64,000 bases of DNA, taken from the NCBI RefSeq assembly GCF_000277795.1, contig NC_018149.1, positions 586,229 to 650,228 on the forward strand, given 5' to 3'. The notes under the pieces were generated by a model. The model searched no databases, was not told the DNA's origin, and saw only the letters and a list, made by a program, of their open reading frames with translations. The stretch's first letter is position 1, and every line of letters begins with the position of its first letter. Shown in pieces: positions 10,587-21,230 of this stretch. The stretch is from Mycoplasma wenyonii str. Massachusetts. Lineage in GTDB: Bacteria > Bacillota_I > Bacilli_A > Mycoplasmatales > Mycoplasmoidaceae. Both the position numbers and the translations under genes were made by a program.

Positions 10587-11554
10587 TGTCTCTAATAAAT
10601 AATGTTTTTGTAAAGCTAAAGAAATCTACTGCTTTTGAATATCTCTCTCAGTGATTCTCTAACACCTCTGTTTGAGACTCTCAGAAGTTACAAAAAAATA
10701 TCTCTAATTGTCTAATTAAGTTAGATTTCCAGCTAGAACTAGCTAACTCAATTGCTGAAAGATTACTCCAAGAACTAAAAAAAAACAAAGAGATAAATGA
10801 GTCAATAATTAAAGAGAAGCTAATAGATCTGTTAGTGGGGCACTATTCTAACTCTGTGGAACAACATTCCATCGAAGGGTTAAAGAGACTTAATTTCAAG
10901 CCAAATCAATGCAATGTTTTTTTCATTGCTGGCTCTAATGGGGTAGGTAAGACTAGTTTTATAGCTAAGTTAGTCTACCTCTTGAAAGTTAAATATCAAC
11001 TAGTTAACAAAATTCTCTTAGTTGCTGGAGATACCTTTAGAGCTGGAGCGGTAGACCAACTAGATATCCTGGCCAAACAACTAAAGGTTGATATTATGAC
11101 TCCTAACTTACCGGAAAAAGCTAGTGCATTAATCTACAGAGCTCTTAGAGATAATCACTCACAATATGAACTGATTATTATTGATAGCTCTGGGAGACAA
11201 TACAACAACCAAAACTTACTGCTAGAACTTAAAAAACAATATTCAATTGTTGAGAAGGTAATGTCTAAAGTTCCGGAAGAGAGCTTCTTAGTTCTAGATT
11301 CAACTCTTGGTACTTACTCCCAACAAGAGTTAGCTAAATTACTAGAGGTAATTCCTATCTCCGCTTTAGTACTAACCAAAATGGATAGCACCACCAGAGG
11401 AGGAGTTATCTACAACCTAAGACCTAAATACTCAATTCCAATCAAATTTATTTGTTTTGGGGAGAAAGTAGAAGATATTGAACTATTTGAAATTAACTCT
11501 ATAACTACTCAACTAATTAATTCTGTGTTCAAAAGTGAACTATCTCTTAGCTAA
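10586..11554 (+). CDS. ftsY: Signal recognition particle receptor FtsY
   Basis: The 322-residue SRP GTPase docks ribosome-SRP complexes at the membrane. It has an N-terminal helical bundle, then the G domain: P-loop GSNGVGKT (about 116-123), GDTFRAGAVDQL, and TKMDSTTRGG near the end. The G3 motif is DSSGR rather than the usual DTAGR. The acidic A domain is absent, as in other minimal FtsY proteins. Its ATG overlaps the metG stop by one base. Its end overlaps the end of hprK, which is convergent, by 15 bp. Confidence 0.92.
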
Positions 11555-12496
11555 CTTAGACTTAAGATTTTCTTTTAGTACCCTATCAAAAGCTTTAGCA
11601 GAGTTGTAACCAGACTTCTTCATTTTGTGATCATTCACGCAAGCTTGAATTAACTCACTAATATTTCTACCCACTTGCACAGGAATGATGTAGTGAGGTA
11701 ACTTTACATCCAATAATTTTTTGTACTTAATATCTTCTCCTCAGTTTTCTAGACTCTCAATAGTATCTGTACTACCATATTTCTTTAATTCAACTATTAA
11801 GTGAATTTTGGTTTCATCAATAATCTTGGATCTACCAATTGCTTCTTTGATATTGATAATTCCAATCCCTCTAACTTGAATGAATTCACTAGTTTGAGGA
11901 TTAGCTCTGGCAATAACTGCATTCCCTAGCCTAGTGATATTAATAGCATCATCACCTAAAAATAGGTGATTGAGACTTAATAGATCTAACACTAGCTCTG
12001 TTTTACCTATGCTAGGTTCACCAATAATTAAGACTCCTTCTCCGAAGACACTAACTACAGAGCCATGTATAGTCTCTCAACTAGCTAAGCTCTTGGCTAG
12101 TCAAGTACCAACAGAATTGAATATCTCTTTAGTTGAGTAATCCAGTTGAATAATTGCTGACTTATTGTTATTAAATTCTTTGTTCAGAGAGTCTAGGAGC
12201 TTAACTTCAGTGAAATTGTTACTCAATAGAAATAAAGGAGGGTTCTTGGTAATGATTGATTTAAGAGTCTCTATTTGCTTACTTTCTTCCATAGTCTCTA
12301 GGAATTGACATTCCATTTGACCTCAAATAACAACAGATAAAAGCTCTTGTTCTAGGAAGATCCCATTTAATTCCATTCCTAACCTACTTAAAGAAGAAAT
12401 GTGAATTAATCTTTGAGAGTTCTCTTGAGTCTTATTAATGTACTTTCCCCCAAATCTCTTGTAGATAGAAGTAACAGAGATTGAAGTTCTTTCCAT
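11540..12496 (-). CDS. hprK: HPr kinase/phosphorylase
   Basis: The 318-residue enzyme phosphorylates Ser46 of the PTS carrier HPr and reverses the reaction, coupling sugar uptake to glycolytic state. The P-loop GEPSIGKT is at roughly 150-157. The signature RGIGIINIKEA and the segment IARANP are visible further on, as in HprK/P. It starts at ATG 12496. It is downstream of pgk and gap on the same strand, a sensible location for a regulator of glycolysis, with a small hairpin in the gap. Confidence 0.92.
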
Positions 12497-12501
12497 AGTT
12501 A

Positions 12502-12521
12502 GACAGCCCTAAAGAGCTGTC
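12502..12521. promoter_or_regulatory. Small inverted repeat between pgk and hprK
   Basis: GACAGC and GCTGTC form a 6-bp stem around an 8-base loop in the 39-bp gap between the pgk stop and the hprK start. It has no U run, so it is not a classical terminator. It could be an attenuator, a processing site or chance. Confidence 0.3.
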
Positions 12522-12535
12522 CGTTAGTGACTAGC

Positions 12536-13774
12536 TTAAAATTGCTTGTCTTTGATGGCTTCTATTCCTGGCATAGCACCTCTTTCTAGATAGGTAAGAG
12601 TAGCTCCCCCTCCAGTAGATACAAAACTAAACTTATCTGTCATATTTAGTTTTTCTGCAGCCGCAACAGAGTCTCCCCCTCCAATTAAGCTATAAACTCC
12701 TCTTTTTTCAGTTACTTCTGCTAACTTTCTAAGAATTGAGAAAGTACCGCCAGAATAATTCTCAAATTCAAAAACTCCCATAGGACCATTTCAGATAACT
12801 ATCTTAGAACTATCTAATATTTCTGAGAAGTATGCAACTGTTTTAGGTCCTATATCAAGAGCCATTCCTGTGCTCCAATCTGTAGAATCAGCATCTACAA
12901 CTATGCTAGGTAAATCAGCAAACTTTTCTGACACTAAGTGGTCCACAGGAAGAACTATCTTATGAGGGTATGCAGAGAGTATCTCTTTACATTGTGGAAT
13001 GTAATCATGTTCAACTAAAGAAAGTCCTACAGCCTTACCTTGAGCCTTCAAGAAGGTATAAGACATTCCTCCACCAATTAACAACTTATCTACCTTTTCA
13101 ATTATTTCCTTAATAAGTCTTAGCTTGTCTGAAGCTTTGCTTCCTCCAAGAATCATCACTTTAGGTCCTTCTTCGGTGTCACAAGCATAATCAAGAGCCT
13201 TTAATTCTTTTTCTACTAAGAATCCAATTGCATTATCTTGAGCTCTTTCTGCAACTCCAACATTTGAAGCGTGTGCTCTGTGTGAAGTTCCAAATGCATC
13301 ATTAACAAATACATCACCTAGACTGGCATAGAATTCTGCAAGAGCTGGTGAGTTTTTACTTTCTCACTTAACTACTTCTTTAGTTGAAGAGTCAACATCA
13401 TAATATCTAGTATTTTCAAGAATAGTTAGATCAGCATTTACTTCCTTAATTTCTCTCTTTATTTCTTCAAACTCTCTAGATTGAATGAAGTGAACTTTCT
13501 TAATTGAAAAGATATTTTGAAACTCCTCTGCAACTATCTTTAGACTCTTCTTTCCAGACATCATATCGTCATAACTCTTAATTCTGTCAAAGTGACTTAA
13601 AGCAACTACCTTACAACCTTGATCAAATAAGTAATTAAGTGTTTCAATGGTTCCAAGTATTCTAGTCTTATTCTTAATTACTCCATCAATAATAGGAACA
13701 TTAAGGTCTAGTCTAACAACTACTCTTTTACCTTGTAGTTTTAAATCCTTTAGTGTTTGCTTATTAAATCTCAT
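12536..13774 (-). CDS. pgk: Phosphoglycerate kinase
   Basis: The 412-residue enzyme transfers phosphate from 1,3-bisphosphoglycerate to ADP, an ATP-yielding step of glycolysis. It has the N-terminal RVVVRLDLNVPI motif, a KASDKL segment, the IIGGGDS-type nucleotide loop, and the C-terminal STGGGA motif. The length is normal. It lies 24 bp downstream of gap on the same strand, a glycolytic operon. Two TGA codons are read as Trp. Confidence 0.95.
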
Positions 13775-13798
13775 TAACTATCTTTTAGTTATTGAAAA

Positions 13799-14821
<1,023 letters not shown>

Positions 14822-14828
14822 TTATTTT

Positions 14829-15827
14829 TTATTTTAAGAATTTAACACTTTTTTCAAAATATCTCATTAACTCAAATAGCTTCTCAAGCTCTTCAACTGT
14901 ATTCAATACTGATAGAGAAAAACGTATCAAAGACTTATCTGATACTAAGGAATTAGTGGAACACAAGTCATTGAATCTAAATACAAAATTGTGCTCTTCT
15001 AATAGATAAGCAAAGTCATGTGTAGCATGTCTCTCCACTTTCACTAAAAAAATAAGAGAGTTAGGATAGTGAGTGTAACTAAATCCAGAATCTTCTGGAA
15101 AGTTCTTCACTCAATACTCTATTAACTCTTTTGATTTGTATTTGTTGCTCTCAAAGAAGCTCAAGATAGTTTCAAATTCTTGTTCTCAAAGATAAATAGA
15201 CCTTCAATCTAGGTCTGGAATTGTCTTAAAGGGTTTCTTAGAGACTATACAGCCCAACCCAAAAGGTCCTAAGCACTTATGTGCTGAGAAATAAAAGTAA
15301 TCAAAATGTTCTTTAATTTCAGAGAGATCATCACTAGCGACAGATTGTGTGAAATCGCCAATAACTACTAACTCTTGCGGAAGTTTAGAAAGTTTCTCTT
15401 TAGTCCAAAGAGAATTTCCTAAGTTATCTCTAAGAGTTATCAGTAACACTCCTTGTTCATCCTTTCACTCTCTCTCAGGGTTATAGTGCTGAAACTCTAT
15501 TCTCTCAGGATATTTCTCTCTCAATCACCAAATGCTAGCGTAATTAGAGATGTGTTCGCTCTCTGAAAGATAAACCTTTATCTTCTCTTCTACAACTAAA
15601 CTCTCAAAGATTTCATTTATTGCATAGGTAGAAGAAGGTACTAGAGTTATTTGCTCCCTAGTGACTCCTAATCAACTAGCTAACTTACTAACTAAAGAAT
15701 GAAGATAGAATTCTTTATCTTTAACTCAACTAGTGTCTGAGTGACTCTTAACTAATCTCTCAATAAAAGAAGGTAATTTAAGAGAAGTAGTTGCGTTGTC
15801 AAAGTAAATAAGCTCTTTAGTCTTCAA
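14829..15827 (-). CDS. sufS: Cysteine desulfurase (SufS/NifS family), short form
   Basis: This 332-residue PLP enzyme should release sulfur from cysteine for Fe-S clusters or tRNA thiolation. It has an N-terminal YFDNATTS motif, a GDFTQS segment, and the PLP lysine in FSAHKCLGPFG (Lys184). A Cys in FNDLCSTN probably lies on the catalytic loop. It is shorter than the usual 400 residues, with reduced substrate loops. The start is TTG 15827 inside the end of smpB (11-bp overlap). A SufU-like scaffold gene at 20562 is a likely partner. The symbol is by family, not by proof. Confidence 0.8.
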
Positions 15828-16218
15828 GATCAGAGTATTTACTTCTTTCCTTGGCTCTCAAATACTTCTTATTCTTCTTTTCTTTTAAGTAGTTTTTGTT
15901 GTATTTACAAAGCTGTAACTCTAACTTAATTCTTCTATTCTTCAAGAAAAGAGAAGAGGGGAGAATAGAATATCCATTTTTCTTAGAGGAATCAATAATC
16001 TTTCTTATCTCTCTTTTGTGAAGTAATAGTCTTATGGGCTCTGAGTGAAAACCTACTAAGAATAGCTCAGTCCCTATAGCTTTTATGTAACTATTAGAAA
16101 AAGCTAGTTCACCCTTGAGTATTCCCTTAACTACAGGTGAAGTAAGACTTAAACCAGCTATATAACTATCAAAGGATTGATATTTATATAGTCTTTTTTT
16201 ATTACTCTGTAGGTGAAT
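15817..16218 (-). CDS. smpB: tmRNA-binding protein SmpB
   Basis: The 133-residue trans-translation factor delivers tmRNA to stalled ribosomes. Recognisable segments are the YIAGL and GTELFLVGFHSEP strands, then LLLHKREI, then the basic C-terminal tail. No ATG, GTG or TTG fits; ATT 16216-16218, just after the rnr stop and beside GAGAGG, is the best start. The secG-rnr-smpB order is conserved in Firmicutes and supports the call. Confidence 0.85.
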   Translation of the reverse strand: MHLQSNKKRLYKYQSFDSYIAGLSLTSPVVKGILKGELAFSNSYIKAIGTELFLVGFHSEPIRLLLHKREIRKIIDSSKKNGYSILPSSLFLKNRRIKLELQLCKYNKNYLKEKKNKKYLRAKERSKYSDLED

Positions 16219-16225
16219 TTCCTCT

Positions 16226-18100
16226 CTATCTCTCTATAAATTCATCTCAAGAATACTCTACTTTTCTTAGTTGAATAGTATCTCCTAATTTCTTAGAAGA
16301 TTTGCAGTTTTCTCTTCTAATATATCCCTCGTAACAGTTGTCTATTCGGATATTGTATCCACATTCAGATTTAGACATAATAACCCCTTCAAACTCTTGA
16401 TTGGGATATTTAGTTAAGAGATATTGATACAGCTTTCTAGCTATAAATCTTCTTTCAGCTGTAATAGCTCTTTGTTCAGCTAGATTAGAAAGATAGACTA
16501 ATTTCTCTAAACTCTCTTGACTACTCTCTCTTTCTTGATTGGAGTAAATCTTGGGAGCTAAGAAGTGCATTCACAATGCTTTGTGAACTAATAGATCAGG
16601 GAGTCTTCTTATGGGAGAAGTGAAATGTAGATAGTTTTGACTATTTAGTCCAAAGTGACCTATATTAAAGAGACTGTATTCTGCTTTTGGGAGAGTTAAT
16701 AAGAAGTTATGTTGTATTAGATGAAAGCTGGGGTGTTGTTTAAAGATAGTTAACAATCTATTTAGCTTAGTGGTAGTTAAGTCAGGAACATCTAAGAATA
16801 TAGGTGCATTACATCTAAAGTGTTGCATCTCATATAAAAAGTTATTGACTCTAGCTTGTTCTGGAGTTTTGTGAACTCTATAGATAGTCTTTATATTATG
16901 TTTCTTAAATCACTCTCCAACTAAGTTATTAGCTAGCACCATATATTTCTCTATTACTTTCTCAAAACTAATTAGCTCACTGCTTTCTTCATTAGCTCTA
17001 GAGAGAGAAATAATTTTCTCCTCTTGATTTGTTTGGTACTCTAACTTATCTTGAGAGATTCTCAGAGTCTCTTGATTCCCAAATTGTTCTCTCTCAACAA
17101 ATCTCTTTGCAACCTCATAGCTATTTAGAACGGCTAATTTAAGCTGTTCATCTTCAAAGAAATCTCTTTCTTTCCCTTGCATATATCTATTCAGTTGTTC
17201 ATATGTGAATCTCTTTTTAGAGCGAATAAAAGCTGGGAATATCTTCAGAGTTGATTTCTTTAACTCTGCTCTACCACTTATTTCTATAGAAAGGCAAATA
17301 GTATTCTTTCTCTCTCCTTCTCTTAGAGAGCAAAGATCCTCAGAGAGTATAGGAGGAAGCATAGTAATCACTCTATTTAGTAGATAGATAGAAGTACCTC
17401 TTTGATTAGCCTCTTCTGCTATAGAAGGTAAGTGTCTCAAATATCCTCAAACATCTGCAATTGCAATATACAACTTAAAGCCATCTGAAGTCTTTTCTGT
17501 GCAAATGGCATCATCGAAGTCTTTAGCTTTCTCTCCATCTATAGTGAAGAAGTATTTATCTTCTAGGGATTTATAGCTCTCTTTATTAGTTAGAAAAGAT
17601 TCTCTTTTCTCTTTAAGTTGTTCTATTTCTTGTTGAATACTTCTACTTTCAAAGTCATTAGGGAGTTTTAGATCTAGTACTAAAGAGTTGAACTCAACAT
17701 TTGGATTATCTTTGTGTCCTAGTATCTCTAAGAGTCTTCCTTGTATTCTTTCTGGAGGAAAGCTTCTTAGTTGAACAAGTAGTTTATGACCTACTTGTAC
17801 TCTAGAAAATGTCCCATATATATCTCTCTTGCCAGGTAATTGAGGATCATCAAAGAAAACAACTATTCCTTGTTTTAAGAGTTTTAAAACCTCAACAACA
17901 AAGTTAAGCTTGAATCTCTCAACTATCTTTACTACCTTCGGTTCACTATCTCTTGCATCAGGAACTCTAAAAAGAACTAAGTCGTTATTAAGAGCTCCTT
18001 TGAGATTCTCTTTAGTAATTCTTAGTTTGAATCGGGGTATATACCCCGATCCACTAAATCTATTAACTTTTACCCTTTTGTAAAAGAGATTCCTGCTCAA
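16226..18100 (-). CDS. rnr: Ribonuclease R
   Basis: The 624-residue 3'-5' exoribonuclease carries the RNB catalytic signature TIDGEKAKDFDDAI and the RMLPPILSEDLCSL-type motif (here MLPPILSEDLCSL). It also has the HFTSPIRRLPDLLVH motif and a C-terminal S1 domain (FEGVIMSKSECGYNI). The N-terminal cold-shock region is present but reduced compared with the 700-plus residues of longer homologues. The start is TTG 18100. The gene has several TGA Trp codons. It lies between secG and smpB. Confidence 0.93.
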
Positions 18101-18112
18101 GAAGCATTAAAG

Positions 18113-18340
18113 CTATCCTTTTAATTTTTTCACATAGCTAATGCAGAGAATAAATAAAAGTAAGGTACACAAGAACATTAATAGCTTAAGTATCTTTACT
18201 ATTCCATAGTCTTTGGTCTTCTTAAATAGCTCTATATCATAACCAGATAAGACAGAGAAACCTCCAGTAGAACCAGAAGAAGATAGCAATAACCCTAAGA
18301 CTAAGAGAATAAAAGCAAGACTAAAGATAACAGCTAGCAC
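18113..18340 (-). CDS. secG: Protein-export membrane protein SecG
   Basis: The 75-residue protein has two membrane helices joined by a Ser/Gly-rich loop (LLSSSGSTGGFS), the shape of SecG, which assists SecYE translocation. The start is GTG 18340. Its position directly before rnr and smpB is the classical SecG neighbourhood and carries much of the evidence, since SecG sequences are poorly conserved. Confidence 0.75.
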   Translation of the reverse strand: MLAVIFSLAFILLVLGLLLSSSGSTGGFSVLSGYDIELFKKTKDYGIVKILKLLMFLCTLLLFILCISYVKKLKG

Positions 18341-18361
18341 TAAGTGTTATCTTTCTTTGGA

Positions 18362-18529
18362 TTAGTCTGGTTTTCTTTCTATGTGTTTAGAGTGTTTTCT
18401 GCACTTTTTACAGAATTTCTTAAGTTCTAATTTTTTATTAACTACTGTCTTATCTATCTTCTTTTGACTTAAGTAGTATCTGAACTTACACTCAGAACAT
18501 TCAAAAAGAATAACTATCCTAGGTGCCAT
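18362..18529 (-). CDS. rpmG: Ribosomal protein L33
   Basis: This is a 55-residue 50S protein with two CxxC pairs (CSEC and CKKC) that keep the zinc-binding form, and the typical YYL-KK-----N--KLELKKFC pattern. It starts at ATG 18529, immediately downstream of the tRNA cluster and upstream of secG. Confidence 0.93.
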   Translation of the reverse strand: MAPRIVILFECSECKFRYYLSQKKIDKTVVNKKLELKKFCKKCRKHSKHIERKPD

Positions 18530-18574
18530 TCTCTAAATACTACTTAATTTAAAGGATACTAAATGTTTGTATTA

Positions 18575-18650
18575 TGGTGGCTTCGGGCAGAATCGAACTG
18601 CCGACACACGGTTCTTCAGACCGTTGCTCTACCGACTGAGCTACGAAGCC
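18575..18650 (-). tRNA. tRNA-Phe(GAA)
   Basis: The full cloverleaf has a GGCTTCG acceptor, anticodon loop CTGAAGA and encoded CCA. It is the last of eight tRNAs in the cluster. Confidence 0.97.
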
Positions 18651-18668
18651 TACCCAAAAATCCATATA

Positions 18669-18745
18669 TGGCGGGCCTTACGGGATTCAAACCCGCGATC
18701 TCCACAGTGACAGTGTGGTATGTTAGGTCTCTACACTAAAAGCCC
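18669..18745 (-). tRNA. tRNA-Asp(GTC)
   Basis: Acceptor GGGCTTT pairs with AAGGCCC with one G-U. The anticodon loop CTGTCAC gives GTC. CCA is encoded. Confidence 0.95.
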
Positions 18746-18749
18746 CTAA

Positions 18750-18827
18750 TGGTAGCGGGGGTAGGATTTGAACCTACGACCTTCAGATTATGAGCCTGAC
18801 GAGCTAACCAAACTGCTCTACCCCGCG
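18750..18827 (-). tRNA. Initiator tRNA-fMet(CAT)
   Basis: It begins CGCGGGG and its 1-72 pair is unpaired (C-U), the mark of an initiator. The anticodon loop is CTCATAA. CCA is encoded. Confidence 0.95.
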
Positions 18828-18912
18828 ATACTATAGAAACAAATACTCTCCAAGAGGAGAGAAAGAATCCCTCATTGAGAGACTTCACTCATAGGAGATG
18901 TTAACAAATAAA

Positions 18913-19004
18913 TGGCGGAAGCTAAGGGATTCGAACCCCTGCGCACCTATTAGATGCCTCTCAGTTTTCAAGACTGACCCCTTCGTCCACTTGGGTAAGC
19001 TTCC
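18913..19004 (-). tRNA. tRNA-Ser(TGA)
   Basis: It has a long variable arm, acceptor GGAAGCT with AGCTTCC, and anticodon loop CTTGAAA. CCA is encoded. The 85-bp gap before tRNA-fMet contains a perfect 6-bp hairpin (18847-18862), possibly a processing site. Confidence 0.95.
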
Positions 19005-19010
19005 TAAAAA

Positions 19011-19087
19011 TGGTAGCAGGAGCGGGGCTCGAACCCGCGACCTATCGGATATGAACCGATCCCTCTAACCAACTGAGATATCCTGCC
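19011..19087 (-). tRNA. tRNA-Met(CAT), elongator
   Basis: The anticodon loop is TTCATAT, with acceptor GGCAGGA and encoded CCA. The loop and the CTACCA end resemble elongator Met. A lysidine-modified Ile(CAT) is the alternative. Confidence 0.85.
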
Positions 19088-19091
19088 TTAC

Positions 19092-19169
19092 TGGTCGGGA
19101 CAACAGGATTCAAACCTGCGACCTCTTGGTCCCAAACCAAGCACTCTAATCAAACTGAGCTATGTCCCG
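19092..19169 (-). tRNA. tRNA-Pro(TGG)
   Basis: The acceptor CGGGACA pairs perfectly, the anticodon loop is TTTGGGA, and CCA is encoded. Confidence 0.95.
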
Positions 19170-19173
19170 CTAC

Positions 19174-19249
19174 TGGCCTCCTAAATAAGAGTCGAACTTA
19201 TAACCTCTTGCACCGCAAGCAAGTGCTCTGTCCATTGAGCTATTAGGAG
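19174..19249 (-). tRNA. tRNA-Arg(GCG)
   Basis: Anticodon stem CTTGC/GCAAG encloses loop TTGCGGT, so the anticodon is GCG. Most bacteria encode ACG (read as ICG) for CGN codons. The acceptor is CTCCTAA with TTAGGAG, and CCA is encoded. Confidence 0.92.
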
Positions 19250-19253
19250 CTTT

Positions 19254-19329
19254 TGGAGGTGTCTATCAGATTCGAACTGATGCATATGGAGGTTGCAGCT
19301 CCATGCCTTACCAACTTGGCTAAGACACC
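19254..19329 (-). tRNA. tRNA-Cys(GCA)
   Basis: Acceptor GGTGTCT pairs with AGACACC, the anticodon loop is CTGCAAC, and CCA is encoded. It is the first tRNA of the cluster in the transcription direction. Confidence 0.95.
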
Positions 19330-19340
19330 CTATAAAAACT

Positions 19341-19658
19341 TTATATACTGTTTTCTTTCTTTAGTGGGACAAATGTAGAGTTTCTAGGATCCTTAACGGC
19401 CTCTACAGGAGTTACATTATCTCACTTATCTAGTTTGTTAGATATCTTATTTAGCTTTATCTCTAACTTTCTCTTCTTAGTTTGAGTCTTCTTAATGTAA
19501 TTAACTAGTCTTTCATCTATAGTTCTTATCTTGCATTGAAGAGAGAATTGCTTCTTAGATAGTCTGCTATATCTTTTTAGTTGTTTCTTGTTGTGTCAAG
19601 ACTTATAACCATACCAACAAGAAGTTAAAAAGGAAGTGCTTTTCTTATTCTTGCTCAT
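19341..19658 (-). CDS. Small basic protein of unknown function
   Basis: This is a 105-residue, Lys/Arg-rich protein starting at ATG 19658, which overlaps the end of nfo by 14 bp. It has no membrane segment. The central region is dense in basic residues (KKTQTKKRKLEIKL), suggesting RNA or ribosome binding, but I recognise no family. It lies between nfo and the tRNA cluster on the same strand and is probably transcribed with both. Confidence 0.7.
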
Positions 19659-20613
19659 AGCGACTATAAATTGGCTTGTGTTCTGGATTAGGAATAGGTT
19701 TTCAAAGCTTATTCCTAATTAATTGAATCTCTCATTTATAGGGGGAGACTAACTCTTTCTTCTTTCCCTTTTGTTTAACCCAAAATGGAGTTTCAACTAT
19801 TATAGGAAGGGTTGAAAAGAACTCATCATAGGCTCACTTAATGAGTGTCTCAAAGCCTATATGACCATAGTTTAGGTTAGCATGTCTATCTTTCTTAGAA
19901 CCCCTTACATTCATTGAATCACCTAGATGTAAGGTTTTGACTCTTTCTAAGCCTATAAGAGAGTCAAGGTGTTTCTTAAATCCCTCTAGATCAGAGAGAT
20001 CATATCCACTGTCATGTAAATGCACTGTATCTAAGCAAACAGCTAGCTTAGAGTTTCAATTACAACCTTCAAAGATCTCTTTTAACTCCTCTAGACTACT
20101 GCCGAGTTGATTCTTCTTTCCAGCCATCGTTTCCAAGGCAAAGAAATAATTTAAATGCTCTGTGGTCTTTAGTATTCCCTTTAAGTTCTTAATTATCTCT
20201 TGTATTCCCTCTTTTCTCTCTCCTATTGCAAAGCCTGGATGAACAACAAATATCTGAATGCCCATTTGAACAGTTCTTTGAATTTCATTCACTACTAAAG
20301 AGTGAATGAAACCATCCTCATCCTTCTGCGCCAGATTAAAGATATAGGGAGCATGAACTACACAGTTTTGAAAGCTAATATTAGCTTTCTTTGCTTCTTC
20401 TAATCCCTCAGCTAGGAATAATTGTTCTACTGGTACTCTTCTTTGGTTCTGTGGAGGTCCAGTAAAGATCATGAAGCAATCCGCTCCATTGTAGATTGTT
20501 TCTCTTACTGTTCCTAAGAGATAGTTATTAGGTTTGTTAAGAGAGATGTGAGAACCTAGTATTAGTTGTTTATTAACTCTTTCTTCAACTCTAGAGCTCC
20601 TATTGTTAGACAC
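19645..20613 (-). CDS. nfo: Endonuclease IV (AP endonuclease)
   Basis: The 322-residue TIM-barrel enzyme cuts at abasic sites in base-excision repair. It has the family metal-ligand motifs VVHAPYIFNLA, VVHPG, ALETMAG, CLDTVHLHDSGYD, and HLGDSMN followed by GSKKDRHANLNYG. It starts at GTG 20613, with an N-terminal extension of about 15 residues. It overlaps the SufU-like gene by 52 bp. The CLDTVH motif has Val where CLDTCH is usual. Confidence 0.93.
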
Positions 20614-20969
20614 TTTCTTCTACTTAAAGCTAATTTAAATTTCTCAAATAGTTTTAGATTGTTGTCTAGTAAGTCTGAGTTAAAGTCTTGAACTTGAATC
20701 ATATTTAGATAGTTGTTTAGTATCTCAAGAGCTTCTCTTTTGTTCTTGTGTTCTATTGCTAAACAAAGAGCATTAACTGAGGCTTTAAAGAGAATACAAC
20801 CTTGTATCTCTAGTTGGATATTGGAGATAGTAGGTTCTGTAGCTAGAGATAACTTGAGGCTATCTTGACAGCCTAGTTCTTGGTTTGGTTGAACTAAGAT
20901 GCCTCTCGTTGCTTCCTTTGAAGTGAATTTAGTGAGACTTGAAAGTCAATAAATAGTATCTTGATACAT
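20562..20969 (-). CDS. SufU/IscU-like Fe-S cluster scaffold
   Basis: The 135-residue protein starts at ATG 20969. It keeps the three cysteines of the SufU/IscU fold: Cys34 in GCQDSLKL (with the neighbouring Asp), Cys58 in IQGCILFKAS, and Cys120 in RRKCLTIGALEL near the C-terminus. The sequence between is divergent and the overall identity to standard SufU looks low. It should accept sulfur from the cysteine desulfurase at 14829. It is preceded by a Cys/His-rich small gene and two hairpins. Confidence 0.7.
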
Positions 20970-20971
20970 AA

Positions 20972-21014
20972 GCTTGGCTATAAGCCAAGCCTTTAATGCT
21001 TAGTTAAACTAAGC
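20972..21014. promoter_or_regulatory. Two adjacent perfect hairpins between the Cys/His-rich gene and the scaffold gene
   Basis: The first is GCTTGGCT-ATA-AGCCAAGC (20972-20990), which ends three bases before the ATG of the scaffold gene. The second is GCTTAGTT-A-AACTAAGC (20998-21014), which overlaps the stop of the upstream gene. Neither has a strong U run on the minus strand. Confidence 0.55.
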
Positions 21015-21185
21015 TGACTTGCAGGAAGAACAGTCTGTGCAACATTCAGCAACTGGTCCTTCTTCGCAACAACAATCTGAACAACAACTAGAGATAGTTG
21101 AACAACAATGATGATGACAGTGTGAACAGCAACAACTAGTGTGGCAACAGTGGTGATGGTGGTGACACTTAAAACAACCTGACAT
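21009..21185 (-). CDS. 58-residue Cys/His-rich protein, metallothionein-like
   Basis: The frame from ATG 21185 to TAG 21009 has no TGA codon and encodes 58 residues, of which 19 are Cys and 10 are His. They are in clusters such as five consecutive His (8-12), CCC at 18-20 and 38-40, and CC pairs at 13, 27, 34 and 48. There is no signal peptide. Such composition implies tight binding of several metal ions (zinc, iron, copper or nickel) in the cytosol. It lies 39 bp upstream of the Fe-S scaffold gene on the same strand, so a metal storage or supply role for Fe-S assembly is an inference. I recognise no named family. Confidence 0.75.
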   Translation of the reverse strand: MSGCFKCHHHHHCCHTSCCCSHCHHHCCSTISSCCSDCCCEEGPVAECCTDCSSCKSA

Positions 21186-21230
21186 TTTCCTTAATTATAT
21201 AAAAATTTTGCAATTAATGAATAAGAAGAT

